DNA of 64,000 nt from Betaproteobacteria bacterium Ga0077526 (GCA_001464765.1 LNDV01000018.1:1-64000), one strand, 5' to 3'; positions 40,423 to 49,952 are shown, counted from the stretch's first letter. Numbers and translations: made by a program. The notes: a model not told the origin generated them from the sequence alone.

Positions 40423-43095
40423 ATGGCATCCGCACTACGCATCTTTCGCGACCTCGCAGCAGCTTCTGCCATTTTCGCCATGTTGGGCACGGCAGGCGTC
40501 CGCGCTCAGACCGGCACCGCCCCGGGAGAGCTGTTTCTTTCCGATCTGACGTGGACGAGTTCCTCGACCACGCAGGGGTCGGTTGAACGCGACCGTGCCC
40601 ACGGCGCCACCGCGACGGGTGTCGTCTCTCCTCTGATCATCAATTCCACCCTGTTTGCCAAAGGCCTCGGCACCTTCGGCAATTCGCGCATCGCGTACTC
40701 GCTGAATCGTCAATGCACGGAACTGCGAGTCGTCGTGGGGGTGAACGACAGTCACCTCGGCGCAGCAGTCGGGGACGCGGGCTCAGTCGTGTTCCGCATC
40801 TGGCTGGACGGTGCGCTTCGTTTCGAGTCCGGCGTGATGCGTGGCAACAGCCCGGCGCTGCCCGTGCACCTCGACGTGTCGCAAGTGAGGGAACTCGTCC
40901 TGCAGACGCTCGACGGCGCTGACGGCACGACGCTCGACGCCGCCAACTGGGCCGATGCCCGCCTCGTCTGCGATTCCGCGCCCACGGCCGTGCCGGTCGT
41001 CAATGCTGGCCTGGAAGGCGCCTACGCGACGCTGGCAGGATCGGCCCGCATCCGCGGACAGGTGGCGCTCGGCTGGGAAGACAATTCCGCGTGGGCCGAT
41101 GTCGACGTGCGCTATGCGGAGGACAACGCCACCCCGCGTTCGGGACGCTCCGCGCAGAAGATATCGATCGACGCCGTGCGCAGCGGCGAGATGCAGTTCC
41201 TCCAGAACGTTCCGCTCGTCGCCGGCCGCCGGTATACGCCGAGCGTCTGGCTGAAGGGCACAGCCGGCATGCGGGTGAGCATCGGACTGCAGAAGGATTC
41301 CCCGCCGTGGACCCGCTATGCGGACAAGCAGGTGGAACTCACGGGAACCTGGCGGGAGATCTCGCTACCGGGCTTCGTGACGGAGTCCACTACCGCGATG
41401 CTCATGATCTCGGCCTCGCAGGCCGGCGTCATCCACGTCGACGACGTGGGCCTCCGCTATGTCTCCGGCTCGCCGGCACCGTTTCCCCCGATCGGCGTGA
41501 CGATCGGGTCCCAGTTCGGCATGCACGTGAACGGGCTGGCCGACACGCAGATCCGCAACCCCGGGTTCGAGGCGCCCTACCGGCGGCTCGTAAGTTCGCG
41601 GCGCACCATCACCGGACAGATCGCGAACTGGTGGCAGGACAACTCCGACTGGGCCGACGTCGACGTGCAGTACTCGCAGGACCTCGTGGCGCCGCGGTCC
41701 GGACTCGCGTCGCAGAAGGTCGATGTGCGCGCCGTGCGAAGCGGCGCCGTGCAACTGGTGCGATCTCAATATCTCGCGGCCGGCGGGACGTACACGTTGT
41801 CCGCGTGGCTGCGCGGCACACCGGGAATGGCAGTCACCCTTGCGCTGCGCGAGGCCGGCGCCCCCTTCACCGATCATGCCGCCCGCGACGTCGTGCTCAC
41901 GGGCAACTGGCAGCAGGTTTCAGTGAGCGGGCTCGTGAACGGGTCTCGCGAAGGCTTGATCATGCTTCGCACCAGTTCGACCGGCACGTTTCAGGTCGAC
42001 GACGTCACGCTGACCGGCGCCAATCGAGGCTGGAGCTGGCCGACTGTGCCGGTGACGGCTCTGCGCCTTTGGGATTCCAACACGCACTGGGCCGCGCTCG
42101 AACCGGCGAAGGGTCAGTTCGACTTCAGCCTGCTCGACCAGTACGTGCGGGAAGCAGAACAGCGGCGGATGCAGATCACGCTGACCCTCGGCCAGTCCCC
42201 GCTGTGGGCCTCGGCCCGTCCGGCGGATGTCTCGTACAACGGGGCCGGCGCGCCGGCCGAACCGGCGAACATCCAGGACTGGCGCGACTACGTCACCGCC
42301 GTGGTGAGGCGCTACCGGGGCCGGATCCACTTCTACGAAATCTGGAACGAACCCAATGACCCGACCTTCTACTCGGGGTCCGTTGCCAAGTTGGTGGAGC
42401 TCACCCGCGAGGCCTTTGTCATCGTGCGCGCCAATGATCCCGCAGCGAGCGTCATCTCCCCTTCCCCCTACAGCGTCGGCTGGATGGACGAGTTCCTGGC
42501 GCTCGGCGGGGGCGCGTTCGTCGACATCATCGGCTACCACCACTACGCCACGCCGCCGGAGGGACTCTTCGCCGCGTTCGCGAATCTCCGCCAGGTGCTA
42601 CGGGCCCGCGGAGCCGGGATGAAGCCGCTCTGGCACACCGAGGCCGCCGCGGGCGACACGACGACGCCGCCGACGATGGGAGCGATGTTTCTGGCGCGTA
42701 TGTACCTCGCGAGCTTCGCGGCCGGGGCCAACCGCTTCAACTGGTACACATGGGGACCCGCGCTGGCGTTCTGTGCAGCCACGACGACCCCGGACGGTCT
42801 CGACCTGACGCCGGCCGGCAGGGCGCTCGGCGTGGTCCAGACGTGGATGATCGGTGCCCGCATTCTGTCCGTGACGCGGCAGACCTCGGGCCTCTGGACT
42901 CTGCATCTGCGCATGACCGACGGAACCCGCGGCTGGATCGTCTGGAGCGAAGGCGCCACGACCACGCTGTCCGTCCCCGCGGACTGGGCTGCCCAGTCGC
43001 GCGCCGATCTGTTCGGCGCTGCCGCGTCCATGGCGGGAGTGCGGACCCTGACGGTATCCGGTTCCCCGATGCTGATTCGCAGTGCGGTGCGATAA
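40423..43095 (+). CDS. Secreted multidomain glycoside hydrolase (NPCBM + two CBM + clan GH-A-like catalytic domain)
   Basis: 890 residues from the ATG at 40423; a GTG at 40405 is possible. Signal peptide ends near VRAQ. An NPCBM-type domain follows (LFLSDLTWTSSSTTQG, FAKGLGTFGNSRIAYSL). Two CBM4/9-like domains come next; each has an NxGLEG/NPGFEAPY start and a QLGW/NWWQDNS-ADVDV segment, and they appear duplicated. The C-terminal TIM-barrel has acid/base Glu643 (FYEIWNEPN) and probable nucleophile Glu740 (LWHTEAA), as in GH39/GH5-like retaining enzymes. It would cut an extracellular polysaccharide; specificity unknown. Confidence 0.85.
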   Translation: MASALRIFRDLAAASAIFAMLGTAGVRAQTGTAPGELFLSDLTWTSSSTTQGSVERDRAHGATATGVVSPLIINSTLFAKGLGTFGNSRIAYSLNRQCTELRVVVGVNDSHLGAAVGDAGSVVFRIWLDGALRFESGVMRGNSPALPVHLDVSQVRELVLQTLDGADGTTLDAANWADARLVCDSAPTAVPVVNAGLEGAYATLAGSARIRGQVALGWEDNSAWADVDVRYAEDNATPRSGRSAQKISIDAVRSGEMQFLQNVPLVAGRRYTPSVWLKGTAGMRVSIGLQKDSPPWTRYADKQVELTGTWREISLPGFVTESTTAMLMISASQAGVIHVDDVGLRYVSGSPAPFPPIGVTIGSQFGMHVNGLADTQIRNPGFEAPYRRLVSSRRTITGQIANWWQDNSDWADVDVQYSQDLVAPRSGLASQKVDVRAVRSGAVQLVRSQYLAAGGTYTLSAWLRGTPGMAVTLALREAGAPFTDHAARDVVLTGNWQQVSVSGLVNGSREGLIMLRTSSTGTFQVDDVTLTGANRGWSWPTVPVTALRLWDSNTHWAALEPAKGQFDFSLLDQYVREAEQRRMQITLTLGQSPLWASARPADVSYNGAGAPAEPANIQDWRDYVTAVVRRYRGRIHFYEIWNEPNDPTFYSGSVAKLVELTREAFVIVRANDPAASVISPSPYSVGWMDEFLALGGGAFVDIIGYHHYATPPEGLFAAFANLRQVLRARGAGMKPLWHTEAAAGDTTTPPTMGAMFLARMYLASFAAGANRFNWYTWGPALAFCAATTTPDGLDLTPAGRALGVVQTWMIGARILSVTRQTSGLWTLHLRMTDGTRGWIVWSEGATTTLSVPADWAAQSRADLFGAAASMAGVRTLTVSGSPMLIRSAVR

Positions 43096-43142
43096 GGAGA
43101 GCGTGCGCGGTCCGCTTGTGCATTCCGCGCCGGACCGAGGAC

Positions 43143-43478
43143 TCAGTATTGCGAGGCCGGCAGCTTCACCGTCAATCCGTCCAGCGCCTCGGTGAGCACG
43201 AGCTGGCAGCTGAGCCGGCTGTTCGCCTCGCGCGGTGTCGCCGTGAAGTCCAGCATCGACTGCTCGTCCGCGTCCGGCGGCACGAGGCGATCGCGCCAGG
43301 CCGCGTCCACGAAGACATGGCACGTCGCGCAAGTGAGCATCCCGCCGCAGTCGGCGGCGATGCCCTGTACGCCCGCTGCCACGGCAGCCTGCATCACGCT
43401 CTGGCCCGCCTTGGCCGGAACCGACTGCACGGTCCCTTCGCCGTCGATGCCCGCCGACACGAAACGAACAGTGATCAT
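43143..43478 (-). CDS. [2Fe-2S] ferredoxin, adrenodoxin/putidaredoxin type
   Basis: 111 residues. Cluster ligands C44, C50, C53 (DCGGMLTCATCHV) and C91 (RLSCQLV) follow the C-x5-C-x2-C...C pattern of vertebrate-type ferredoxins. It starts 4 bp after the glutamine-synthetase-like gene and is last in the operon with the Rieske oxygenase, to which it most likely passes electrons. No dedicated reductase gene is nearby. Confidence 0.92.
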   Translation of the reverse strand: MITVRFVSAGIDGEGTVQSVPAKAGQSVMQAAVAAGVQGIAADCGGMLTCATCHVFVDAAWRDRLVPPDADEQSMLDFTATPREANSRLSCQLVLTEALDGLTVKLPASQY

Positions 43479-43482
43479 CGGA

Positions 43483-44964
43483 TCAGAGGCGCCCGAAGAA
43501 TTCCCGGCGGTAGAACGCCTCCTTGTCCTCCGCCTGGTCCAGTCGACTCACCTCCTGACGCTTGATGGTGTCGAAGTAGCGGATGAAACCGGCGCCGAAA
43601 CCCTCGCCGAGCACCTCGTCCTGCGACAGCGCATCGAGCGCCTCGGCGAGACTCGTGGGCAGTTGCTCCGCACCACCGCTCGCATAGGGTGACTGCGTGC
43701 CCGGCGGCGCAGGCAACTCCCGTTCGATGCCGTCGAGCCCGGCGTGGATCTGTGACGCGAGATAGAGGTACGGGTTCGCTGCCGGTTCGCCGACGCGATT
43801 CTCGATGCGCGTGGCCGGATCGCCGCTCTCGCCCACCACGCGAAGCATGGCGCCGCGGTTGTCGCGTCCCCACAGCACCGACTGGGGTGCGAGCTCGTTC
43901 GGTCGGAAGCGTCCGTAGCCGTTGGCCGTCGGCGTGCAGAACACCGTCGCGCCGCGGGCATGCGCGAGCAGCCCGGCAAGGTAGTGCGCACCGAGATCGG
44001 ACAGCACGCAATGCGCATCCGTCGGTAACGCATCCGGGGCGGGCTCGTCCCTCTGGAACACATTGCGTCCGCGTCCGATATCCACGAGGGACTGGTGCAG
44101 ATGCCAGCCGCTCGACATCACGTTCCGGAAGGGCGGGCGGCACACGAAGGTTGCGTGGTAGCCCGCGCGGCGCAGCGCCATCTTCACGGCGCTGCGAAAC
44201 AGCACCATGTTGTCCGCCGCGGTAAGCGCATCGGTCGGCGCGAAGACGGCTTCCACCTGGCTGGGCCCCAGTTCCACCTCCAACGACAGCAGTGGCAGGC
44301 CCAACGACTGCGCCGTGCGCTGGACGATGCGCAGCGCGGGCTCGGCCAGATCGAACCAGTCCTCGCCGAGCAGGTGATACCCGGGATGAATCATCGATAC
44401 CCGCGGCGGCTCACCGGGCCACGCGGCATCGTCCGGATCCATCTGCGCACTCGCGTCCTCGATCCGGTAGATGTGGAACTCGACCTCGAGCCCGCACACC
44501 ATGCGGTAGCCCTTCTCGCGAAGGCGCGCGAGAGCGTTTTCGAGAATGCGACGGGTATCGAAGACGACCGGGCTGCCATCGGTCAGCCACGGCTGCGCGC
44601 GCAGCCATCCCGTGGTCTCCACCCAGGGCAGGACGCGGAAGCTGTCGGGATCCGGCAGCAGCACGAAGTTGTTGCCCTGACCGAAGCCCGGGAGGCTGTC
44701 GGCGCCGCCCGGTTCGAAGATGGGGTACGCCGTGCGGTCGGCGATGTCCTTCAGCATGAGCGTGCTCACCATGCCCACGCCGTCGAGCAACGCACCGCGC
44801 ACGGCGTCGGCCGTCAGCGTCTTGCCGCGCACCACACCATGAAGATCGCACCAGCCCACACGCACGAGTTCCAGGCCTTCGGCATCGATCAGGCCGAGGA
44901 CCCGTTCGACCGCCGCCTCACGGGCGGCATCGTAGAGTCCGCAGCGCCGGAGGAACGGCCTCAT
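43483..44964 (-). CDS. Glutamine-synthetase-family enzyme (possible gamma-glutamyl-amine ligase)
   Basis: 493 residues from the ATG at 44964, which overlaps the stop of the Rieske gene (ATGA). GS motifs: metal ligands in CGLEVEFHIY and SLEVELGPSQVEAV, SGWHLHQSL, the ATP/phosphate segment NGYGRFRPNELAPQ with LWGRDNRGAMLRV, and RIENRVGEPAANPY. The N-terminus has the WCDLHGVVRGK beta-grasp segment seen in GS-like ligases. Placement between a Rieske oxygenase and a ferredoxin suggests it joins glutamate to an amine, as in aniline (gamma-glutamylanilide) or isopropylamine catabolism, more than nitrogen assimilation. The amine is unknown. Confidence 0.85.
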   Translation of the reverse strand: MRPFLRRCGLYDAAREAAVERVLGLIDAEGLELVRVGWCDLHGVVRGKTLTADAVRGALLDGVGMVSTLMLKDIADRTAYPIFEPGGADSLPGFGQGNNFVLLPDPDSFRVLPWVETTGWLRAQPWLTDGSPVVFDTRRILENALARLREKGYRMVCGLEVEFHIYRIEDASAQMDPDDAAWPGEPPRVSMIHPGYHLLGEDWFDLAEPALRIVQRTAQSLGLPLLSLEVELGPSQVEAVFAPTDALTAADNMVLFRSAVKMALRRAGYHATFVCRPPFRNVMSSGWHLHQSLVDIGRGRNVFQRDEPAPDALPTDAHCVLSDLGAHYLAGLLAHARGATVFCTPTANGYGRFRPNELAPQSVLWGRDNRGAMLRVVGESGDPATRIENRVGEPAANPYLYLASQIHAGLDGIERELPAPPGTQSPYASGGAEQLPTSLAEALDALSQDEVLGEGFGAGFIRYFDTIKRQEVSRLDQAEDKEAFYRREFFGRL

Positions 44965-46340
44965 GCGGGAACGCCGCGACGGTCCCGCGCGATCCAGGGC
45001 GCGCCGTCGCGCTTGGCCTGGACGCGCTCCCGCCACCAGTTCGCCCACTCGGCCGCCGGCGCGATGCCGTCCACCGTATCGGGTCCCGCCTGCGCATCGG
45101 CTTGCGCCGCATCCCCGATGAACGGCGCGACACCACCGTTTCGAACGGTCTCGATGGCCTGCAGCAACAGGCGCCGGTTGGCCATGATGATGCGGTCGGA
45201 CGTACCCAGATGCTCGCGGGTTCGATCCTGAATGGCGCCCATGCTTTCGACCGCCCACTGGTCGTGGACGTTGATGTCCTCCTCGCCCATGCCGAGGAAC
45301 GTGCGCTCCCGCTGCTCATCGGGATCGTAGCCCCAGTTCTCGCGTCGGCCGACCTTGGGAACGTAGTCCGGCGGCGGAATGAATCGGTCGCGCTGTCGGC
45401 GCATGGCGTCCTTGTCGACCGGGCCGGCGAAGCTCGTGAAGAACGCGTACCAGTAGGTGTTCTCGTCGTCGACCGGCACGTGCATCTGCGTGATCGTGAG
45501 CGTCTCGGACAGCGGGATCACGAACGTGTGGGGAAACACGCCGTGGGTGATACGCACGTGCGTGAGTTCGTCCGTCATGGGGCGCAGTGCCGTGATGCGA
45601 TAGCCCCAGGGCGCGGGCTCGGAGCTGATCTCGGGCCGACAGAACTCGCGCATGATGCGCGACATGGGCCAGCGCTCGCCGTGGACGTCACCGGCACTCG
45701 CGCTGCGAAACTGCATCCCGGCGGGGTTGTCACCGAGGGCTTCCAGCGGCGCGTCGGCAAGTACCCGGTGCAAAAAGGAAGGATGCGCCGGGTCGATGCC
45801 GACTTCGAACGCCTGCAGCCAGTTGCAGCGCCACAACCCCTTGTAGACGAAGCTGTGGGTGGCAGGCGCCAGGAAGCAGTCGAACGCCGGCATGGGCGGC
45901 GCCTTGCCCTCCTCGCCCAGCCAGGCGAACAGCGCGCCGGCCTGTTCCACGACGGGATAGCTGCGCTGACGGACGCGTTCGCACAAGCGGCTGCCGACCG
46001 GCTCCGCGGGCGTGTCGAGGCAGCGCCCCGTCACGTCGAACTTCCAGCCGTGGAAAGGGCAACGCACGCCGTCGCCCTCATGTCGGGCATAGGAGAGATC
46101 GGCGCCGCGATGGGGGCAGTCCCGATCGAGCAACCCCCAGCGTCCGGCACCGTCCCGGAACAGGACGAAATCCTGGCCGAGCAGCCGGACCGCCTTCAGG
46201 GGCCGCTGCGCCATGCGCGGATCGATCACCGGGTCGAACTCGTCCAGCATGGCCACCGGCTGCCAGTAGCTGCGCATGAGGGCGCCGCAGGCGGTTCCCG
46301 GGCCGATCCTGGTCACAAGCTCGTTCTGCTCCCGATTCAT
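44961..46340 (-). CDS. Rieske-type aromatic-ring-hydroxylating oxygenase, alpha subunit
   Basis: 459 residues. Rieske ligands C75, H77 (DCPHRGADL) and C94, H97 (CPFHGW). The mononuclear-iron site has D183, H186 and H191 (EVGIDPAHPSFLH). The overall form (SYWQPVAMLDE start, later HVRITHGVFPHTFVIPL and GMGEEDINVHDQWAVESMG) resembles the phthalate/vanillate-demethylase branch, which needs no beta subunit. It is the first gene of a three-gene operon with a GS-like ligase and a [2Fe-2S] ferredoxin. The reaction would be O2-dependent hydroxylation or dealkylation of an aromatic or amine substrate. Confidence 0.92.
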   Translation of the reverse strand: MNREQNELVTRIGPGTACGALMRSYWQPVAMLDEFDPVIDPRMAQRPLKAVRLLGQDFVLFRDGAGRWGLLDRDCPHRGADLSYARHEGDGVRCPFHGWKFDVTGRCLDTPAEPVGSRLCERVRQRSYPVVEQAGALFAWLGEEGKAPPMPAFDCFLAPATHSFVYKGLWRCNWLQAFEVGIDPAHPSFLHRVLADAPLEALGDNPAGMQFRSASAGDVHGERWPMSRIMREFCRPEISSEPAPWGYRITALRPMTDELTHVRITHGVFPHTFVIPLSETLTITQMHVPVDDENTYWYAFFTSFAGPVDKDAMRRQRDRFIPPPDYVPKVGRRENWGYDPDEQRERTFLGMGEEDINVHDQWAVESMGAIQDRTREHLGTSDRIIMANRRLLLQAIETVRNGGVAPFIGDAAQADAQAGPDTVDGIAPAAEWANWWRERVQAKRDGAPWIARDRRGVPA

Positions 46341-46445
46341 GGCGTGGTCCGCAATGGCGTGAGGGCTCGAAGTGGCTTTTTACCTCTTTTCGGGGGATCG
46401 CGGAAAGTCATGCGAACCGCGAGAGACAGAGCCGCCGGTCCGTCG

Positions 46446-46904
46446 TCACTCGGCCGCCGCCTTCTGCAATGCCTTCTGCCAGAGCTTCCCGCGGCTCCGC
46501 ATGAGGACAATCTCACCGAGATTGTCCGCGACATCCTGAAGCGCACCGCCCGCGCCGAGATGCCGGCGGCGCACCTTCATGTTGGCAGGCGTGCCGAAGC
46601 TGAAGCGCAGGGTCACGCCTCGCACTGCGATCTTGATGCCGCCTCCGAAGTAGTACCAGGGACACCACGCGCGAACGCCGGCTACCGGTTCGCTGAAGAG
46701 CTTGACCCGTCTGCCGGTATCGACGCCGCCCTCGAGACCGGACACGCCAAGCAGCCTCTCGAGCTTGCGAAGCTGCCACGGCCAGGCGGACCCGGTACCG
46801 GCGACGAAGTAGGTGAGTGTGCCGTTCATGAGGGCCAGTTCTCCGGGCAGGCTGCTGATCCCGCGCAGCAGCCAGGCTTCGGTGCGGAGTTTCATCTTGG
46901 TCAA
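46446..46904 (-). CDS. Conserved hypothetical protein
   Basis: About 152 residues from a TTG at 46904, 5 nt after GGGAG; the nearby ATG at 46895 is an alternative. No signal peptide or membrane segment. It contains a WPWQLRKLERLLG segment and an aromatic AWCPWYYFGGGIKIAVRG region and ends in a lysine-rich helix. No family recognised. It is divergent from the ketosynthase gene at 47062 and lies downstream of nothing obvious. Confidence 0.6.
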   Translation of the reverse strand: MTKMKLRTEAWLLRGISSLPGELALMNGTLTYFVAGTGSAWPWQLRKLERLLGVSGLEGGVDTGRRVKLFSEPVAGVRAWCPWYYFGGGIKIAVRGVTLRFSFGTPANMKVRRRHLGAGGALQDVADNLGEIVLMRSRGKLWQKALQKAAAE

Positions 46905-47061
46905 GGCGTCTCCCGTCAGAGATCGGCGCAGCAGCCGGGCCCGAAGCACCGGGCGCCCTGCCGGCATCGCATTGCTACAATCGGCGCAAGTCCTCAGCGC
47001 GAGCGAAGGACCGGCAACCGGAGCACTCTAGCATCCGGTCGCCAGCATCCGGAGAGCCATC

Positions 47062-48297
47062 TTGGAACATGTCGCCATCACCGGTCGGGGAGTGATCTCC
47101 TCCATCGGACTCGATCTGCAAACATTCAACGCCAACCTGCTCGCGGGCAAGGTGGCAGCCGGGCCTGCACGGGGGGCGAGCGACCACGACAACATCTGGA
47201 TGTCGCTGATCGACGATTTCGACGCGCAGGTGTGGATGGAGGGTCGGGTGGTGCGCAATTCCGCCCGCTTTGCGCACTACGCGATCGCCGCGGCGGCGCA
47301 GGCGGTGGCCGAAGCCGGCATCGACAACTTCGATCCGCTCCGCACGGCGGTGGTGGTGGGCAGTGCGCTGGGCGGCGTCGACTGGGACGGCGAGAACCAG
47401 GCCCTGCTGGATTCCGCCGGGCCCGATGCCGTCTCGTCGAAGTTCATGGCCAACTGCCTGCTCAACATGCCGGCCGCGCACATCGCGTTGCGCTTCGGCC
47501 TGCACGGCCCGCAGTTGTCCATCGCGACCGCCTGTGCGTCTTCTCACGACGCCATGGGGATCGCCGCGAAGATGATCGAGGCCGGCGAGATCGACGTCGC
47601 GATCGCGGGCGGAACGGATTGCCCGATCAGCCCGCTGGTGTTCTTCGGCGCGCGCAACAACAAGATGTTCACGCCACAGCCCGACCCCTACAAGACCTGC
47701 CGACCGTTCAACAAGGAACGGTTCGGCGTGATGCTCGGCGAAGGCGCGGGCATGTTCGTGCTCGAGCGCGTCGAGCGCGCGCGCAAGCGAGGCGCTGTCA
47801 TTCACGGCCGCCTGCGCGGCTACGCGACGCTCGCCGACGGCTACCACCCGTCTTCTCCCGAGCCCGAAGGACGATGGGAACAGAAGGTGATGGAAATGGC
47901 GGTCGAGAACGCAAGCCTGCCCGGCGGCATGGACGATGTGGATGCCGTCGTGGCGCATGGTACGGGTACGCCGGTAGGCGACATCGCCGAGCTTGCCGCG
48001 CTGAACCGCATTTACGGCAACCGGGCCGAGCCCCTTCGGGTGATGTCACCCAAGGGTAACTTCGGACATCCGCACGGCCCCGCCGGTGCGCTCGGGCTGC
48101 TCGCCGGCATGCTCGGCATGCAGGAAGGCGCCCTACTGCCCACGGCAGGCACCCATGACAAGCGTGAACTGATGGATGAGGTGGGACGACTTCACGCCGT
48201 CATCAACGAGCCTGCGCCCGGCAAGATCGACGTCCTGCAGGTGAACGCGTTCGGCTTCGGAGGGCAGAATTCGTCGCTGGTGGTGACGCGGGAGTAG
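47062..48297 (+). CDS. Beta-ketoacyl-ACP synthase II (FabF-like)
   Basis: 411 residues from a TTG at 47062, preceded by GGAGAG 5 nt upstream; MEHVAITGRGVISSIG is a normal thiolase-fold start. Catalytic triad: Cys158 (ATACASSHDAM), His299 (VAHGTGTPVGD) and His336 (KGNFGHPHGPAG), with Lys331 before it. The C-terminus FGFGGQNSSLVV is typical of FabF. It condenses malonyl-ACP with an acyl-ACP. No ACP, FabD or FabG gene is adjacent, so it is probably a paralogue for a special acyl chain instead of the housekeeping FabF (inference). Confidence 0.9.
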   Translation: MEHVAITGRGVISSIGLDLQTFNANLLAGKVAAGPARGASDHDNIWMSLIDDFDAQVWMEGRVVRNSARFAHYAIAAAAQAVAEAGIDNFDPLRTAVVVGSALGGVDWDGENQALLDSAGPDAVSSKFMANCLLNMPAAHIALRFGLHGPQLSIATACASSHDAMGIAAKMIEAGEIDVAIAGGTDCPISPLVFFGARNNKMFTPQPDPYKTCRPFNKERFGVMLGEGAGMFVLERVERARKRGAVIHGRLRGYATLADGYHPSSPEPEGRWEQKVMEMAVENASLPGGMDDVDAVVAHGTGTPVGDIAELAALNRIYGNRAEPLRVMSPKGNFGHPHGPAGALGLLAGMLGMQEGALLPTAGTHDKRELMDEVGRLHAVINEPAPGKIDVLQVNAFGFGGQNSSLVVTRE

Positions 48298-48329
48298 TTT
48301 TCTCTCCGGGAGCGAGACGGCCGCGATAG

Positions 48330-48425
48330 CGGGGGGGCTCCCGGTGTCGGCGCGATGCGCCTCGTCCGGGCTACGGGGGACTCGCCTCGTAGCCCGGGCT
48401 CTGCCCGGGGCGGTGCCTCGCCGTT
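48330..48425. repeat. REP-like palindromes between converging genes
   Basis: The segment contains CTCGTCCGGGCTACGGGGG and GTAGCCCGGGCTCTGCCCGG with GGCGGTGCCTCGCC; the second half nearly repeats 25976-26013. It lies between the ends of the ketosynthase and PH-domain genes and may serve as a bidirectional terminator. Confidence 0.65.
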
Positions 48426-48430
48426 CGTGA

Positions 48431-48865
48431 CTACTCGAACTCCGCCACGCGAACGCGCTTCTGGTCGCGCCGCGCTTCGACGAAGGTGCGGATCTTCTCG
48501 CGAAGCGGCCCGCCGTCGTGAATCGCGCGGATGATCGTGGTCGGCGTGGTGTCGTCGGACGAGATGAGCACGACATTGCCGAGACTGAACAGGCGGAGGA
48601 AGAACGGCTGTTCGAACTTCGAGTCGGTGACGCGATACAGCTCCAGCTCGTCGGTGGTCTTGTTCAGGACCCCGGAGTGCAGCTTGAGCCTCTGGGTCGT
48701 GAGTTCGTAGCGGGTGTTCTTCACGACCAGCCAGATCCAGATCGCATAGGGAATCGCCGCAATGGCGAAGATACCCGTCAGCGTCGCGAGCGCGCAGAGG
48801 ATGAACTTTCCCGCGTTGACAACCTGGGAAGGTGAACCGGACCAGACGGCTTCTTCGGCAGCCAC
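48431..48865 (-). CDS. PH-domain (bPH2, YdbS/YdbT-like) membrane protein
   Basis: 144 residues. An N-terminal EEAVWSGSPSQ is followed by a membrane hairpin (FILCALATLTGIFAIAAIPYAIW). Then comes a bacterial PH segment, TRYELTTQRLKLHSGVLNKTTDELELYRVTD, ending GNVVLISSDDT. The family sits in the inner membrane with the PH domain in the cytoplasm; its role is unknown. Confidence 0.85.
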   Translation of the reverse strand: MAAEEAVWSGSPSQVVNAGKFILCALATLTGIFAIAAIPYAIWIWLVVKNTRYELTTQRLKLHSGVLNKTTDELELYRVTDSKFEQPFFLRLFSLGNVVLISSDDTTPTTIIRAIHDGGPLREKIRTFVEARRDQKRVRVAEFE

Positions 48866-49130
48866 GTTGCAGTTCCTTTTCGAGGCATTGGCAGGCTAAG
48901 ACAGGACGCAGAGGACAGCAGCCTGTCCGCACCATACCACCGTTCGCGGACGCCTCTTCCTGCTGCGTCTCGTGGACCAGCCTTCGCAAAAGAGGGATTC
49001 CCGGCGACGCAGTTCCCCGGGCAGCCCTCCATGTCCGAGCTAATCATCGGCAGGATTTCCGGCAACTCGAGGCCCGGATTGCAGTCTGGCGCGAACGGTC
49101 AGGTACCACCCCCCTGGTGCGGCCGCGAGG

Positions 49131-49952
49131 TCAGGCCTTTGCCGCGATGTACCCATAGAAGTTGCATGCCCCGAAGAAGGTGCCTTCCTCCGACCGGCGT
49201 GTCATGTTCGCGGCCCAGGCCTCGGCCTGCCCCTCGGTCATGGCGCCCGACTTCGGCAGCAGGCGTGTCATGGACTGGATGGACGACGCCCAGTAGTCCA
49301 TGCGCCCGACGTCTGCGATGACATGCGGAAAGGCCGCGACGAGCCGCAGGCCTGCCTCCCGCAGAAACTGCGGCATCTCGCGCATGATGCGCGGGTGTGT
49401 GACCACGGCGCCGATGATCGCCTCGTCGATCGCCCTGGCCGTGGCGGGATCGTCCCCGGCGAATGTCATCGACGCGAAGTCCCCGTCGAAGATCGCCACC
49501 TTCCCGCCGGGCGCGAGCACCCTCACGACTTCCGCCAGAACGGCGCGCGGATCGTCGAGATGGCTGAACAGCGTATGCGCCACGACAGCGTCGAACGCGC
49601 CGTCGTCCAGATTCAGCGTGTGCGAATCCCCGGCATGGAATGCCACCCTGCGATCCAGCCCCTCCTCCCGCGCGAGACGAACTGCCGTACCGATGAGACT
49701 GGGACTGCGATCGATACCGGTGATGCTGCCGGAGAACCCGGTCCGGCGCCCGATGGCGCGGGCGATCACACCGGTGCCGCAACCGACATCCAGAACTGAC
49801 CGAGCAGAGTCGATCTCCATGGCGTCGAGATACTGGTTGTACATGGCGACGAAACGCGGATGCCTGCCCCGTGCCTCGAGGCGAGCGGCCATGACTTCGA
49901 GTGTCTCGTCGTCCAGTTGATCGGTGATCCGATACACGTCGGTCGATGTCAT
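49131..49952 (-). CDS. Class I SAM-dependent methyltransferase
   Basis: 273 residues from the ATG at 49952, preceded by GGAGGGAAG; a longer upstream frame is not needed. SAM-binding motif I is VLDVGCGTGVIARAIG, followed by the acidic residue of ITGIDRSP, then HAGDSHTLNLDDGAFDAVVA and VLAPGGKVAIFDGD. The UbiE/Methyltransf_11 type methylates small molecules or cofactors; no substrate is suggested by the neighbours. Confidence 0.9.
   Translation of the reverse strand: MTSTDVYRITDQLDDETLEVMAARLEARGRHPRFVAMYNQYLDAMEIDSARSVLDVGCGTGVIARAIGRRTGFSGSITGIDRSPSLIGTAVRLAREEGLDRRVAFHAGDSHTLNLDDGAFDAVVAHTLFSHLDDPRAVLAEVVRVLAPGGKVAIFDGDFASMTFAGDDPATARAIDEAIIGAVVTHPRIMREMPQFLREAGLRLVAAFPHVIADVGRMDYWASSIQSMTRLLPKSGAMTEGQAEAWAANMTRRSEEGTFFGACNFYGYIAAKA

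Noticed and set aside
45102..48059. 985-codon plus-strand frame across the Rieske, hypothetical and FabF genes
   Set aside because: It crosses three well-supported genes in two orientations and shows no domain of its own.
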